NCBI GenBank assembly: GCA_003278765.1
Contig: QCDK01000001.1
Coordinates: 1-64,000 of the forward strand
Source of the DNA: Prochlorococcus sp. AG-355-G23
GTDB taxonomy: Bacteria; Cyanobacteriota; Cyanobacteriia; PCC-6307; Cyanobiaceae
Direction: 5' to 3'
DNA length: 64,000 nucleotides
The stretch's first letter is position 1, and every line of letters starts with the position of its first letter. Made by a program: the position numbers and the translations under genes. This document shows, in pieces, positions 19,454 to 28,216 of this stretch. A model generated the notes under the pieces. The model did no database searches, was not told the origin of the DNA, and saw nothing but the letters and a program-made list of their open reading frames with translations.

Positions 19454-20434
19454 TTAAATTTTTTTTTTTAGTAATTTTTTCCTATTTATTAAAAAAAATT
19501 TAAACTTTGAAGTTAATTTATTAGCATTTTTTTTAAAACCTTTTAATGAAAATTTTGGGTATCCTGAATAAGTAAGAAACTCGATTTTTTCATCAGCTGA
19601 TTTTGATATTGTTATTTGTTGCGGATGTATTAGGGGAAAAATTCCACTTTCTTCTAATTCTAATTCTTTATTTTTTGTAAAATATGAATCATTTTTTGTA
19701 TGGGTAGCTTCTGAATCAAAACCAATATTATGTATTAAATTTATATTAGGTATTATTGTTAAACCAGAATTTATAAAACATAGATAACTCCATTGGTAGT
19801 CCCATGTATTTGGTTTTGATTTATAGTAGATATTATCAAAAATTCTTTCCCAAAATCTAATAATCTCCTTTTTATAGAAAATATTATTTAAAATTTTCCC
19901 CTTTTTTATTTCAGGCCAATTTTTTATGTAGGGATCATACAATTTCCAACATCTTCTCCAACTAGCCCAACCCCAACAATGACTATATCTACTGAAATAG
20001 TAGGAGCCATTTCCTTGTTTTTCTCCACCTTGATTATTATGAGCACTTATGCACCATATTCGTGAATCATTCTTATATTTTTCTAATAAAATGGAGCAAA
20101 AGTTAAAAAAATCTTTGTGGGGAATGCAGTCGTCCTCGAGAATTATACCTTTTTCTTCATTTTTGAAAAACCAAGTTATTGCTTTGCTTACCCCAATCTT
20201 GCAACCATTGTTAGTATCGCTATAAAGTCTGTTTATTTCACAATGCCAGTCTATTTCGTTATTAAGAATTTTTCTAGTTTGCAAAACTTTTTCTTTATTA
20301 ACTGGATCATTTTTTATAGGACCGTCGCAAGCAAGGTATATTTTTGTGGGAGAAATTTTTCTTATTTCATTTAAAACCTTTAATGTTTTTTGTGGTCTTT
20401 TCCAGCTAATTAGTAATATCGGCGTTTGAAACAT
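19454..20434 (-). CDS. GT-A glycosyltransferase of the HlpA-like family
   Basis: The 326-residue protein contains TPILLISWKRPQKTLKVL, IYLACDGPIKNDP, NNGCKIGVSKAITWFF, KGIILEDDCIPHKDFF (EDD metal site), and SRYSHCWGWASWRRCW. The EDDC and CWGWATW-like blocks are hallmarks of the family annotated as nucleotide-diphospho-sugar transferase or hemolytic protein HlpA-like. It probably adds one sugar to the glycan. No membrane helix is evident. Confidence 0.8.
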   Translation of the reverse strand: MFQTPILLISWKRPQKTLKVLNEIRKISPTKIYLACDGPIKNDPVNKEKVLQTRKILNNEIDWHCEINRLYSDTNNGCKIGVSKAITWFFKNEEKGIILEDDCIPHKDFFNFCSILLEKYKNDSRIWCISAHNNQGGEKQGNGSYYFSRYSHCWGWASWRRCWKLYDPYIKNWPEIKKGKILNNIFYKKEIIRFWERIFDNIYYKSKPNTWDYQWSYLCFINSGLTIIPNINLIHNIGFDSEATHTKNDSYFTKNKELELEESGIFPLIHPQQITISKSADEKIEFLTYSGYPKFSLKGFKKNANKLTSKFKFFLINRKKLLKKKI

Positions 20435-20452
20435 AAGAAAATAGCTGAGTAA

Positions 20453-21373
20453 TTATTTGCGTATAGAAGTGATTGATTTTAAAAGAAAATCTTTGATGGA
20501 ATTTAGTTTAGGAATACTTTTTAGTAATGGTTCATTTGCTAATTTTGCTAAATGACTATAATCTTTTTTTACTTCCGACAAATATTTTGATAGATCTTGA
20601 AATTCTAAATAATCATACATATTAATAAAAGATTCTTTTCTAAAATCATTATGCACATGATAGTCAGCAAAATATATAGGAATACAACCTGCTATCTTTG
20701 CATGAAAACATTTTTCTGTATAGTAACCAGGGAATAGGGAGTTTTCTGGACAAAAATTAAATTTGAAATTAGTCATCTTTTCTATCTTTGATTGGTAGTC
20801 TGAATATACAGGGAAAAATTTATTAATAAAACTTTTATTTGTTTTTGGACCTAAAGGATTATGAAATAAAGTTCCATATTTTTCAACGTACATTATTTTT
20901 TCAAGTTCTTTAAGCATATCCATTCTTGACCCTTCTGGATTATTAAAAATTGTTATACAGTCTTTTCTATTTGCAATATCATCAGCTGTTAATTGACCAT
21001 AATTTATTAATTTTTTCTCAATTTCATCAACCTTAATTATTCCAATATTGGTTCTGAACCAATCAATCTCAAAGTACCAAAGAGGCAATCTCATATTAGT
21101 CCCTCCATAGCTATTAAAGTCAGATGTTAATGAAAAGGGGACTTTATATTTATTAGGTCTAATATTTTCTCCTAAGAATAAAATACATTTTTCGTTATAT
21201 TTTTCAATTACTTTTTTATGTTTTTTTCCACAAATAGATACAAAACAAACGTCTGCTTTATTGGGTTTAGTGAATAAAATTTCTGAGTTAAAAAGTTCAT
21301 TAAGAATATTGGTGATTAAATTATTTTTCTCATTAAAATCAATCCAGAAATCAGTAAATGAAATTTTTAGCAT
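20453..21373 (-). CDS. Family GT10 alpha-1,3/4-fucosyltransferase-like protein
   Basis: The 306-residue protein carries the GT10 donor-binding signature: FNFCPENSLFPGYYTEK followed by CFHAKIAGCIPIYFA, which fits FxxxxENSxxxxYxTEKxxxAxxxGxxPI. Upstream LFLGENIRPN and YGGTNMRLPLWYFEID match the acceptor domain of the family. The usual donor is GDP-fucose, but no GDP-fucose synthesis genes (gmd, fcl) are visible in this window; they may lie beyond the left edge or elsewhere. The gene is next to ugd on the same strand with a gap of 6 bases. Confidence 0.85.
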   Translation of the reverse strand: MLKISFTDFWIDFNEKNNLITNILNELFNSEILFTKPNKADVCFVSICGKKHKKVIEKYNEKCILFLGENIRPNKYKVPFSLTSDFNSYGGTNMRLPLWYFEIDWFRTNIGIIKVDEIEKKLINYGQLTADDIANRKDCITIFNNPEGSRMDMLKELEKIMYVEKYGTLFHNPLGPKTNKSFINKFFPVYSDYQSKIEKMTNFKFNFCPENSLFPGYYTEKCFHAKIAGCIPIYFADYHVHNDFRKESFINMYDYLEFQDLSKYLSEVKKDYSHLAKLANEPLLKSIPKLNSIKDFLLKSITSIRK

Positions 21374-21379
21374 AAATCT

Positions 21380-22789
21380 TTAATTTGCTTTGCCAACTGT
21401 CCAAACATTAATCCCCAAAGATATTAACTTTTGTAAGTTGATTATTCCCCTAGTATCGAAAAGCCATGCTGGTTTTCTCATTAAAGGTACTAATTTATCC
21501 CAATTAATTTTTTTGAATTCTTCCCACTCAGTTAAGATTATTATTGCATCAGCATGCTCTACAGATTCTTGGATTGTGGAAGCAACACAAACTCTTGAAT
21601 TGTCATCGCCATTTTTGAAAAGATCATTTTGGATTTGATTTATTTCAACTTTTGGATCATATATTGATAAAAAAGCCCCTTCCAATAATAAATCTTTGCA
21701 AATAGAGATAGCAGGTGATTCTCTCGTATCATTTGTATCGGCTTTAAATGCAAAACCAAGTATTGCTAACCTCTTATTGAACAAATTCCCGAATAATTTA
21801 CTAATAATTATTTTAGAAATTCTTTTTTGCTGCCAATTGTTCAATTCTAAAACCTTTTCCCAATAACTACCAACTTCTTCTAAACCATAAAAATTACATA
21901 GATATACTAAATTTAAGATGTCTTTTTTAAAACAACTACCTCCAAATCCTGGTCCGGAATTTAAGAATTTAGAACCTATCCTTTTATCCATTCCTATCGC
22001 CTTTGAGACTTCTTCAATATCAGCACCAGTTTCTTCGCATAAAGAAGAGATTGAATTAATAGAACTGATCCTTTGAGCTAAAAAGGCGTTTGCGGTTAAT
22101 TTTGATAATTCTGAGCTCCATAAATTCGTTCTAAGAATTTTCTTCTTATCAACCCAATTTAAATAAACCTTTTCTAATGCGATAATGGCATCATTATCAT
22201 CTCCTCCAATTAATACTCTATCAGGATTTTCAAGGTCATTTATTGCAGATCCCTCAGCTAAGAATTCGGGACTTGATAAAACATAAAAATTATTAATCTC
22301 TTTTTTTAAATTATTTTTTGAATATTTTTTAGAGGACTCAAGTATTGTTTTAATAGTTTCAGCAGTTTTTACTGGTAAAGTACTTTTTTCTACAACTATG
22401 GTTGTGCCTTTAGCATTCTCTGAAATTCTTCGTGCAGATGCCTCCACCCATTTTAAATCACTAGCCTGACCAGCTCCAATTCCTTTCTCTTTAGTAGGGG
22501 TATTGACTGAGATAAAAATCATATCGGCTTTTGAAATTTCATCATCAACATTTGTTGAAAAATGAAGATTTCTATTTCTACATTCTTTAATAATTTCTTT
22601 TAAACCTGGTTCATAAATTGGTAACTTATTAAGATCTTTATCATTCCACAAAGATATTCTTTCCTTATTTATATCAACCACATTAACTTGTATATGATCG
22701 CAATGTTTGGCAATTACCGCCATTGTTGGCCCACCTACATAACCAGCACCGATACAACAGATATTCTTTATATTGAAATTTTCAATCAC
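21380..22789 (-). CDS. ugd: UDP-glucose 6-dehydrogenase, animal-type
   Basis: The 469-residue enzyme oxidises UDP-glucose to UDP-glucuronate with two NAD. The NAD-binding start is KNICCIGAGYVGGPTMAVIA, followed by VNVVDINKERISLWN, IFISVNTPTK, VEKSTLPVKTAE, LSSPEFLAEGSAI, the central SSELSKLTANAFLAQRISS and the catalytic cysteine in GFGGSCFKKD. These strings agree with the animal UGDH subgroup rather than with the shorter E. coli Ugd. The start is GTG at 22789. It is divergent from the UDP-glucuronate decarboxylase gene, so the two successive steps to UDP-xylose sit back to back around a 171-base gap. Confidence 0.93.
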   Translation of the reverse strand: MIENFNIKNICCIGAGYVGGPTMAVIAKHCDHIQVNVVDINKERISLWNDKDLNKLPIYEPGLKEIIKECRNRNLHFSTNVDDEISKADMIFISVNTPTKEKGIGAGQASDLKWVEASARRISENAKGTTIVVEKSTLPVKTAETIKTILESSKKYSKNNLKKEINNFYVLSSPEFLAEGSAINDLENPDRVLIGGDDNDAIIALEKVYLNWVDKKKILRTNLWSSELSKLTANAFLAQRISSINSISSLCEETGADIEEVSKAIGMDKRIGSKFLNSGPGFGGSCFKKDILNLVYLCNFYGLEEVGSYWEKVLELNNWQQKRISKIIISKLFGNLFNKRLAILGFAFKADTNDTRESPAISICKDLLLEGAFLSIYDPKVEINQIQNDLFKNGDDNSRVCVASTIQESVEHADAIIILTEWEEFKKINWDKLVPLMRKPAWLFDTRGIINLQKLISLGINVWTVGKAN

Positions 22790-22960
22790 AGAATTTTAAA
22801 TTACTCAGCCTTTTTAATTAAATATATATTACTCCAATGCAAAAAATATGTCTTAAGAGTTTTTTTTAAACTTCTAAAAATTAATAAAAAATATTTATTT
22901 TGAATTTTAAAATTTAAAATACCTTTATCTATTTAAATTAGGGATTAATATTAAAAAGAA

Positions 22961-23902
22961 TTGAAAACCACAAAGAATAGAAATCTAGTAACTGGCGGCG
23001 CTGGCTTCCTAGGTTCCCATTTAATTGATAAATTAATGGAGAGTGGGGAAGATGTTATTTGTCTTGATAATTACTTTACAGGAAGAAAAAGTAATATTTT
23101 TAAATGGATAAGTAATCCAAATTTTGAATTAATTAGACATGATGTTACTAATACAATTAATTTAGAAGTTGATAATATATGGCATTTGGCTTGTCCTGCT
23201 TCTCCTATTCATTATCAGCTAAATCCAATAAAAACAGCAAAAACAAGTTTCTTGGGAACAATTAATATGCTTGGGTTAGCAAAAAGAACAGGAGCTAAGA
23301 TTTTGTTGGCTAGCACAAGCGAAGTATATGGAGACCCAGAAGTTCATCCTCAGCCAGAAGAATATAGAGGTTGTGTAAATAGCATTGGGATTAGAAGTTG
23401 TTACGATGAAGGGAAAAGGATAGCAGAAACACTTTGTTTCGACTATCAAAGAATGCATAATGTAGATATAAAAGTAATGAGAATTTTTAATACATATGGT
23501 CCAAGAATGGTTCCAAATGATGGAAGAGTAGTTAGCAACTTTATTTGTCAAGCACTTCAAGGTAAGTCACTATCAATTTATGGAGATGGTTCCCAAACTA
23601 GATCTTTTTGTTAGGTTGATGATCTTATTAAAGGAATGATGCTATTGATGGAATCAGATCAGCATGGACCCATAAATTTCGGAAATCCAGATGAATTTAC
23701 TATCAGGAATCTTGCAGAATTAATAATTCAGAAAATTGATCCAAAATTAGAGTTATTATTTGAACCATTACCCCAAGATGATCCTTTGCAGAGGAAACCT
23801 GTCATTGATAAGGCAAAGGCTAAACTAAAATGGGAGCCAAAAATAGGAATAAATGATGGTTTGGATAAAACAATAAGTTACTTTAAAAGAGTTTTAAATT
23901 AA
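22961..23902 (+). CDS. UDP-glucuronate decarboxylase (UDP-xylose synthase), interrupted by in-frame TAG
   Basis: The frame would encode 313 residues. It has [14 protein letters not shown] for NAD binding, [35 protein letters not shown] as the YxxxK catalytic pair, and IFNTYGPRM, all specific to UDP-xylose synthase. Codon 218 (23612-23614) is TAG in SQTRSFC[12 protein letters not shown], where the family has tyrosine (FCYVDDL). Translation continues in the same frame to 23902 with fully conserved sequence, so this is a single substitution and no frameshift. Either the sequence is wrong at 23614, the gene was lost recently, or the stop is read through. The start is TTG at 22961. Confidence 0.88.
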
Positions 23903-23938
23903 CTTTTTTTTATATAATTTTAAAATTTTTCGTAGATT

Positions 23939-25231
23939 TTATAACTCTTTATTTTTTACACTTTCTCTGAGGATATTTCTTAAACCTCCTAGTAAGATCC
24001 AAAAAACCAATCCTATTCTTATATCAAAAAATTGTAAATCAAACATATGACAAAAGAAAATAATAGTAGCTGAAACCCACCATGCTTTGTCATAGTCAGC
24101 ATAATTTTTAAATTTAAAGATCCTTTTTCTGGAATAATAAAGAATAAAAATTATTAGGATTATAATTAAAAAAGCTGTTGGAATTCCAAAACTTAAGGCT
24201 ATTTCTAAAGGTAAATTATGTGTGTGAAAAAATTTTTCATCTAAATCGCTTCTGAATAATTGTGGGAAAGATGATGATCCCCATCCAATTAATGGTCTTT
24301 GTGAAATTAAATTTATTGAGGAATTCCATATTTGAACTCTTATAAATGAAGAGAAATTTTCAAAACCTAAACCACCAAATTGATGAAAAATTATTCCAGG
24401 GATAAATTTCTTAGTAACATCTAATAAAGGATTGTTTGGAAAGATTCCAAGACCAATTAAAACTGGAGTTATTAATAAACTTAAAACAGGTATTAGCCAT
24501 TTTAGACTTCTAAAGCCAAGTATTAAAATAGTCGATAGTACAATACCTAACCAAGAATTTCTAGAAAAGGTTAATAGGGTACCTATAAAAATTGAAACTA
24601 GAAGTAGTGAAGATATAGTCCTTTTACTTGAGGTTTTTAAACTATCTCTAAAAAAAACAATTGAAAATGGCCAAATAATATTTAGCCACATACCTAAATA
24701 ATTTGAATTGTTAAATAATCCTGTCATACCATCCCCAGGGTGAATCTCCCTGGAATACCAAGTTATAAACCCATTTAAAAAAACAAAAGGACCATGAAAT
24801 TTAAAAAAATATTGTAAAAATCCTGAAATAATTACTGGGATACTGCCTAATAAAAAAATAATAATTATTTTTTTTCTTGTGCTTGGATTTTTTGAATAAC
24901 TCTGAAATATCCAAAAAATCCAGAAATATGGCAGCCAATTGGATATTCCAATCCAGAGTTGTTCGATTTCGTATTCACCTTTATAAAAATTGGCTGGCGA
25001 AATTGTATTTAAAATGCAACTTACTAGAATAAGTATGCTGCTTAAAATTAGGGGATAATTATACTTATCTTCTAAATATGATTCCTTTTTTAAGGTTAAA
25101 TAAATAAATGATATAAAAAGAAAAATAGATGATATTGAAGGTAGAGAAGGAAGAAGAAATAATCCTATATAAAATATCTTGGTATCTAATTTTTTTTTAT
25201 TTAAATTTATAAAAACATTTTCTAAAAACAT
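23939..25231 (-). CDS. O-antigen ligase/polymerase family membrane protein (Wzy_C)
   Basis: The 430-residue protein has about eleven hydrophobic segments. The large periplasmic loop contains WYSREIHPGDGMTGLF and, near the end, RPLIGWGSSSFPQLF...FHTHNLPLEIALSFGIP, the HNxxLE-type signature of WaaL/Wzy proteins; TFSRNSWLGIVLS is also characteristic. It either joins the lipid-linked glycan to lipid A-core or polymerises repeat units in the periplasm. It is the last island gene before the tRNA-Arg. Confidence 0.85.
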   Translation of the reverse strand: MFLENVFINLNKKKLDTKIFYIGLFLLPSLPSISSIFLFISFIYLTLKKESYLEDKYNYPLILSSILILVSCILNTISPANFYKGEYEIEQLWIGISNWLPYFWIFWIFQSYSKNPSTRKKIIIIFLLGSIPVIISGFLQYFFKFHGPFVFLNGFITWYSREIHPGDGMTGLFNNSNYLGMWLNIIWPFSIVFFRDSLKTSSKRTISSLLLVSIFIGTLLTFSRNSWLGIVLSTILILGFRSLKWLIPVLSLLITPVLIGLGIFPNNPLLDVTKKFIPGIIFHQFGGLGFENFSSFIRVQIWNSSINLISQRPLIGWGSSSFPQLFRSDLDEKFFHTHNLPLEIALSFGIPTAFLIIILIIFILYYSRKRIFKFKNYADYDKAWWVSATIIFFCHMFDLQFFDIRIGLVFWILLGGLRNILRESVKNKEL

Positions 25232-25307
25232 ATTTTTCGTTATTTAAAGTTGAAATATGAATTATAAATTGAACAAAATTTTTTTAAAAATAATTTTTTA
25301 AAATTTA

Positions 25308-25381
<74 letters not shown>

Positions 25382-25517
25382 ATCTTTTTATTATATCCGA
25401 CACTATAGGCCTAAACAATCAAAGTAAATTCTTTTTATGATTTAGTAAATATCCTTTTTTTTTTATTCTCTTTCCAGAATAAATTACATAAAATTAGAGA
25501 ATGAGGCAATGTGAATT

Positions 25518-26201
25518 TTGAACAAAAGACTGACTGAAAAACAAAAAGAAGAGATATTGAAAAGTTTTAAATCTGGTGTATCTATTGATGTTTTGTCACG
25601 AACGTATAATTTTACTAATTCAACTATTACTAGAAATCTAAAAAAAATTCTTGGAGAATTTGAATATATGGAGTTATTAAATAAAAGTAAACCTTTAAAA
25701 AATAAATCTAAAATTTATAAAAAGCATAAAAAAGATTTAAAAAAAACAAAATTTGATATTGAAGAATTTAATAATGATGGCAATGAACTTAACATTCTAA
25801 ATGAAAATATAGATGTTTCGAATTTTACGCCGAGTGATTCTTTTTTTGAAATTGCTCCAATAGATTATACGATTGATAATTTATCTCGCAAAGAACTTAG
25901 TTCAGTTCCCTTATCAAAAGTAGATTTCCCTAAAGTTGTTTATATGATTGTTGATAAGAAAATTGAGTTACAAATAAAACTATTAAAAGATTTCCCAGAA
26001 TGGGAATTTTTACCTCATGATGATTTGAATAGAAAAACTTTAGAAATATTCTTTGATTTAAATCTTGCAAAAAAATCTTGTAATAAAGAGCAAAAGGTAC
26101 TTAAAGTCCCAAATACTGATGTATTTAGAATTGCAGCACCTATTCTTATTGAGAGAGGGATTTCAAGAATTGTCTGCCCTGAAAATCTAATAGCTCTTTG
26201 A
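25518..26201 (+). CDS. Conserved helix-turn-helix protein of unknown function
   Basis: The 227-residue protein begins NKRLTEKQKEEILKSFKSGVSIDVLSRTYNFTNSTITRNLKKIL, which appears in segments as a transposase-like or resolvase-like HTH of about 45 residues. A lysine-rich linker (about 50-80) and an acidic stretch follow. The C-terminal domain (DFPKVVYMIVDKKIEL...FRIAAPILIERGISRIVCPE) looks like a separate conserved domain. I believe this pairing is widespread in picocyanobacteria, but I cannot name it. The start is TTG at 25518; a GTG just upstream at 25511 is out of frame. A DNA-binding regulatory role is inference. Confidence 0.75.
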   Translation: MNKRLTEKQKEEILKSFKSGVSIDVLSRTYNFTNSTITRNLKKILGEFEYMELLNKSKPLKNKSKIYKKHKKDLKKTKFDIEEFNNDGNELNILNENIDVSNFTPSDSFFEIAPIDYTIDNLSRKELSSVPLSKVDFPKVVYMIVDKKIELQIKLLKDFPEWEFLPHDDLNRKTLEIFFDLNLAKKSCNKEQKVLKVPNTDVFRIAAPILIERGISRIVCPENLIAL

Positions 26202-26208
26202 GCTGTAG

Positions 26209-26421
26209 TTATTCATTGTTGAAAACTAAAAAGGTTCCCAAAATAGAACCTAATATAAAACTTGAGCCAACTATAAAACTAATTGGGAGTTCAATAGTTT
26301 CCTCTATTAATAAATCTACTTTGCGTTTGTTTGAACTATTTTGTATCCCAATAAATAGGACTAAAAGTAAACAAAAGTTGAAAATTGATGACAAGAATAA
26401 TTTTTTAACTAGTAAGTTCAT
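26209..26421 (-). CDS. Small LapA-like membrane protein
   Basis: The 70-residue protein has two hydrophobic helices (about 8-25 and 48-66) separated by a charged loop with the sequence NSSNKRKVDLLI. The second helix, SFIVGSSFILGSILGTFLV, is followed by a short tail. This layout matches the LapA domain of small inner-membrane assembly factors. It converges on the HTH gene with a gap of 7 bases. An overlapping plus-strand frame was not accepted because it has no such structure. Confidence 0.65.
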   Translation of the reverse strand: MNLLVKKLFLSSIFNFCLLLVLFIGIQNSSNKRKVDLLIEETIELPISFIVGSSFILGSILGTFLVFNNE

Positions 26422-26446
26422 TTAAATTAGTCTTATATTTTAAATT

Positions 26447-27310
26447 TTAGATCATATTATAAATTTCGCTTTTTTTAAATCCATTTTTCTTCGCTAGGTA
26501 TTTAGAAGCTGCTGATAAGCTTAATCCTGCATTTATTAAATCATTAAGATCTTTTTTTATAATTAATTTATCGTGATTTAAATCTCTTTTCTTATTTATC
26601 CCTTTTAACACTATTGTAATTTCACCAATAATATCTTTATCTTTTAATAATTCTATAACTTCATTAATATTATTCCCAACATGTTCTTCGAATTTCTTAG
26701 TTAATTCTCTGGCTACCATAATTTCTCGATCTCCTCCGCAGAATTCAAGTAATTCCTTTAGTAATTTACAAAGTCGCTTAGGTGATTCATAAATTATAGT
26801 GGTTTTTTCATTTTTACTTATCTTTAATAAAATTTTTTCTCTATCGCTCTGCTTTCTAGGAAGAAAACCTTCAAATACAAAACTAGAGGAGGGCAGACCA
26901 CTTGAAACAAGAGCTGTTATTGCAGCACATGCTCCTGGAACGCAAATTATATCAATACCTTCTAATTTTACACTTTTAGTAATATCTTCCCCTGGATCGC
27001 AGATCCCTGGCATTCCAGCATCACTAACAATTGCTATAGATTTTCCTTCTTTGAGGGCTTTTACAATTTTTGGAATTTTTATTGCAGAATTATGTTTATT
27101 AAAACTTATAAGTTTATTTGAAATATTAAACTTGCTCATTATTTTTTTTGTTTGTCTTGTATCTTCACAAGCAACTATAGAAACCTTTTTGAGGATGTTT
27201 AATGCTCTTTGGGAAATATCATTTAAATTACCAATTGGCGTTCCAACTATATATAAAACTCCATTTTCAGGTTCTTCTTTTCTGTGGGATAATAAGGAAT
27301 TATTATTCAT
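26447..27310 (-). CDS. rsmI: 16S rRNA (cytidine-1402 2'-O)-methyltransferase
   Basis: The 287-residue protein shows the tetrapyrrole-methylase fold signatures LYIVGTPIGNLNDISQRAL, VACEDTRQTKKI, ISFNKHN, VSDAGMPGICDPGEDI, VPGACAAITALVSSGLP and FEGFLPRK. RsmI methylates the ribose of C1402 in 16S rRNA. The C-terminus keeps the short family tail ending in SKYLAKKNGFKKSEIY. It is divergent from cysQ, with 3 bases between the two ATG codons. Confidence 0.95.
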   Translation of the reverse strand: MNNNSLLSHRKEEPENGVLYIVGTPIGNLNDISQRALNILKKVSIVACEDTRQTKKIMSKFNISNKLISFNKHNSAIKIPKIVKALKEGKSIAIVSDAGMPGICDPGEDITKSVKLEGIDIICVPGACAAITALVSSGLPSSSFVFEGFLPRKQSDREKILLKISKNEKTTIIYESPKRLCKLLKELLEFCGGDREIMVARELTKKFEEHVGNNINEVIELLKDKDIIGEITIVLKGINKKRDLNHDKLIIKKDLNDLINAGLSLSAASKYLAKKNGFKKSEIYNMI

Positions 27311-27313
27311 TTA

Positions 27314-28213
27314 ATGATTAAATTACCTTCTGGTGTAAATATTAATAATCTTATCGATGATATAAGAATTTTAAGCTGGGAAGTAGCAGATATTTTGCTT
27401 TATTACACTAAATTGTTAGATGATTCGAATGTTAGTCAAAATATTTTAAAAAATACTAATGCAGATGACCCTGTTACTTTAGCTGATTTAAAAGTAAATG
27501 AAATTATTATCAAAAGAATAAATGAAAAATATAAAAATATTAACTGGGATATTTTGAGCGAAGAAAATTTTAAAACTTCAAAAACCTTTGTTACTAAGAA
27601 TGATTGGCTATGGGTTCTTGATCCTCTTGATGGAACAAAAGATTTCATCCAAGGCACAGGTAATTATGCAATGCATTTGGCATTGAACTTTAAACAAAAA
27701 CCATATATAGGTTTTGTTTTAATTCCAGATAAAAATCAATTGTGGATTACAGATGGAAAAACAACTTGGTGTGAAAAAAGAGATGGCACAAAATGTAAAC
27801 CGACTCTATTAAATAATAAGAATCTTCAAGAAATGACTTTAGTAACAAGTAAAAATCATGGAAATCAAGTTTTGAGAAATTTAATTCAGAAAATTAATTT
27901 TTGCAAAGTACAAATAATGGGTAGTATTGGATGCAAAATAGCATCTATAGTTCAGGGAGAAAGTGATATTTATATATGTCTAAGTTTGCCCGGTAAAAGC
28001 TCACCAAAAGATTGGGATTTTGCTGCCCCTGATTCAATTTTGAAAGCAGCTGGTGGAGCAATTACAAATTTAGATAATCAAGAATTGTCTTACGGGAAAA
28101 CTAATTTTGAGCAAGGAGGTATTATAGTTGCCACAAATGACAAGAAAAATCACAAATGTATTTGCCTTGAAATAAAGAAAATTATTCAGAAAAATAGAAT
28201 TTATCCCACTTAG
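27314..28213 (+). CDS. cysQ: 3'(2'),5'-bisphosphate nucleotidase / inositol monophosphatase family
   Basis: This 299-residue member of the inositol monophosphatase family has LSEEN (metal-binding glutamate), VLDPLDGTKDFIQG, MGSIGCKIASIVQGESDIY and PKDWDFAAPD. The DPLDGT and WDxAAP motifs and the length fit CysQ, which removes the 3' phosphate from PAP produced during sulfate assimilation. Substrate assignment within the family is less certain than the fold. It converges with pnp, the stops being 3 bases apart. Confidence 0.88.
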   Translation: MIKLPSGVNINNLIDDIRILSWEVADILLYYTKLLDDSNVSQNILKNTNADDPVTLADLKVNEIIIKRINEKYKNINWDILSEENFKTSKTFVTKNDWLWVLDPLDGTKDFIQGTGNYAMHLALNFKQKPYIGFVLIPDKNQLWITDGKTTWCEKRDGTKCKPTLLNNKNLQEMTLVTSKNHGNQVLRNLIQKINFCKVQIMGSIGCKIASIVQGESDIYICLSLPGKSSPKDWDFAAPDSILKAAGGAITNLDNQELSYGKTNFEQGGIIVATNDKKNHKCICLEIKKIIQKNRIYPT

Positions 28214-28216
28214 TTC

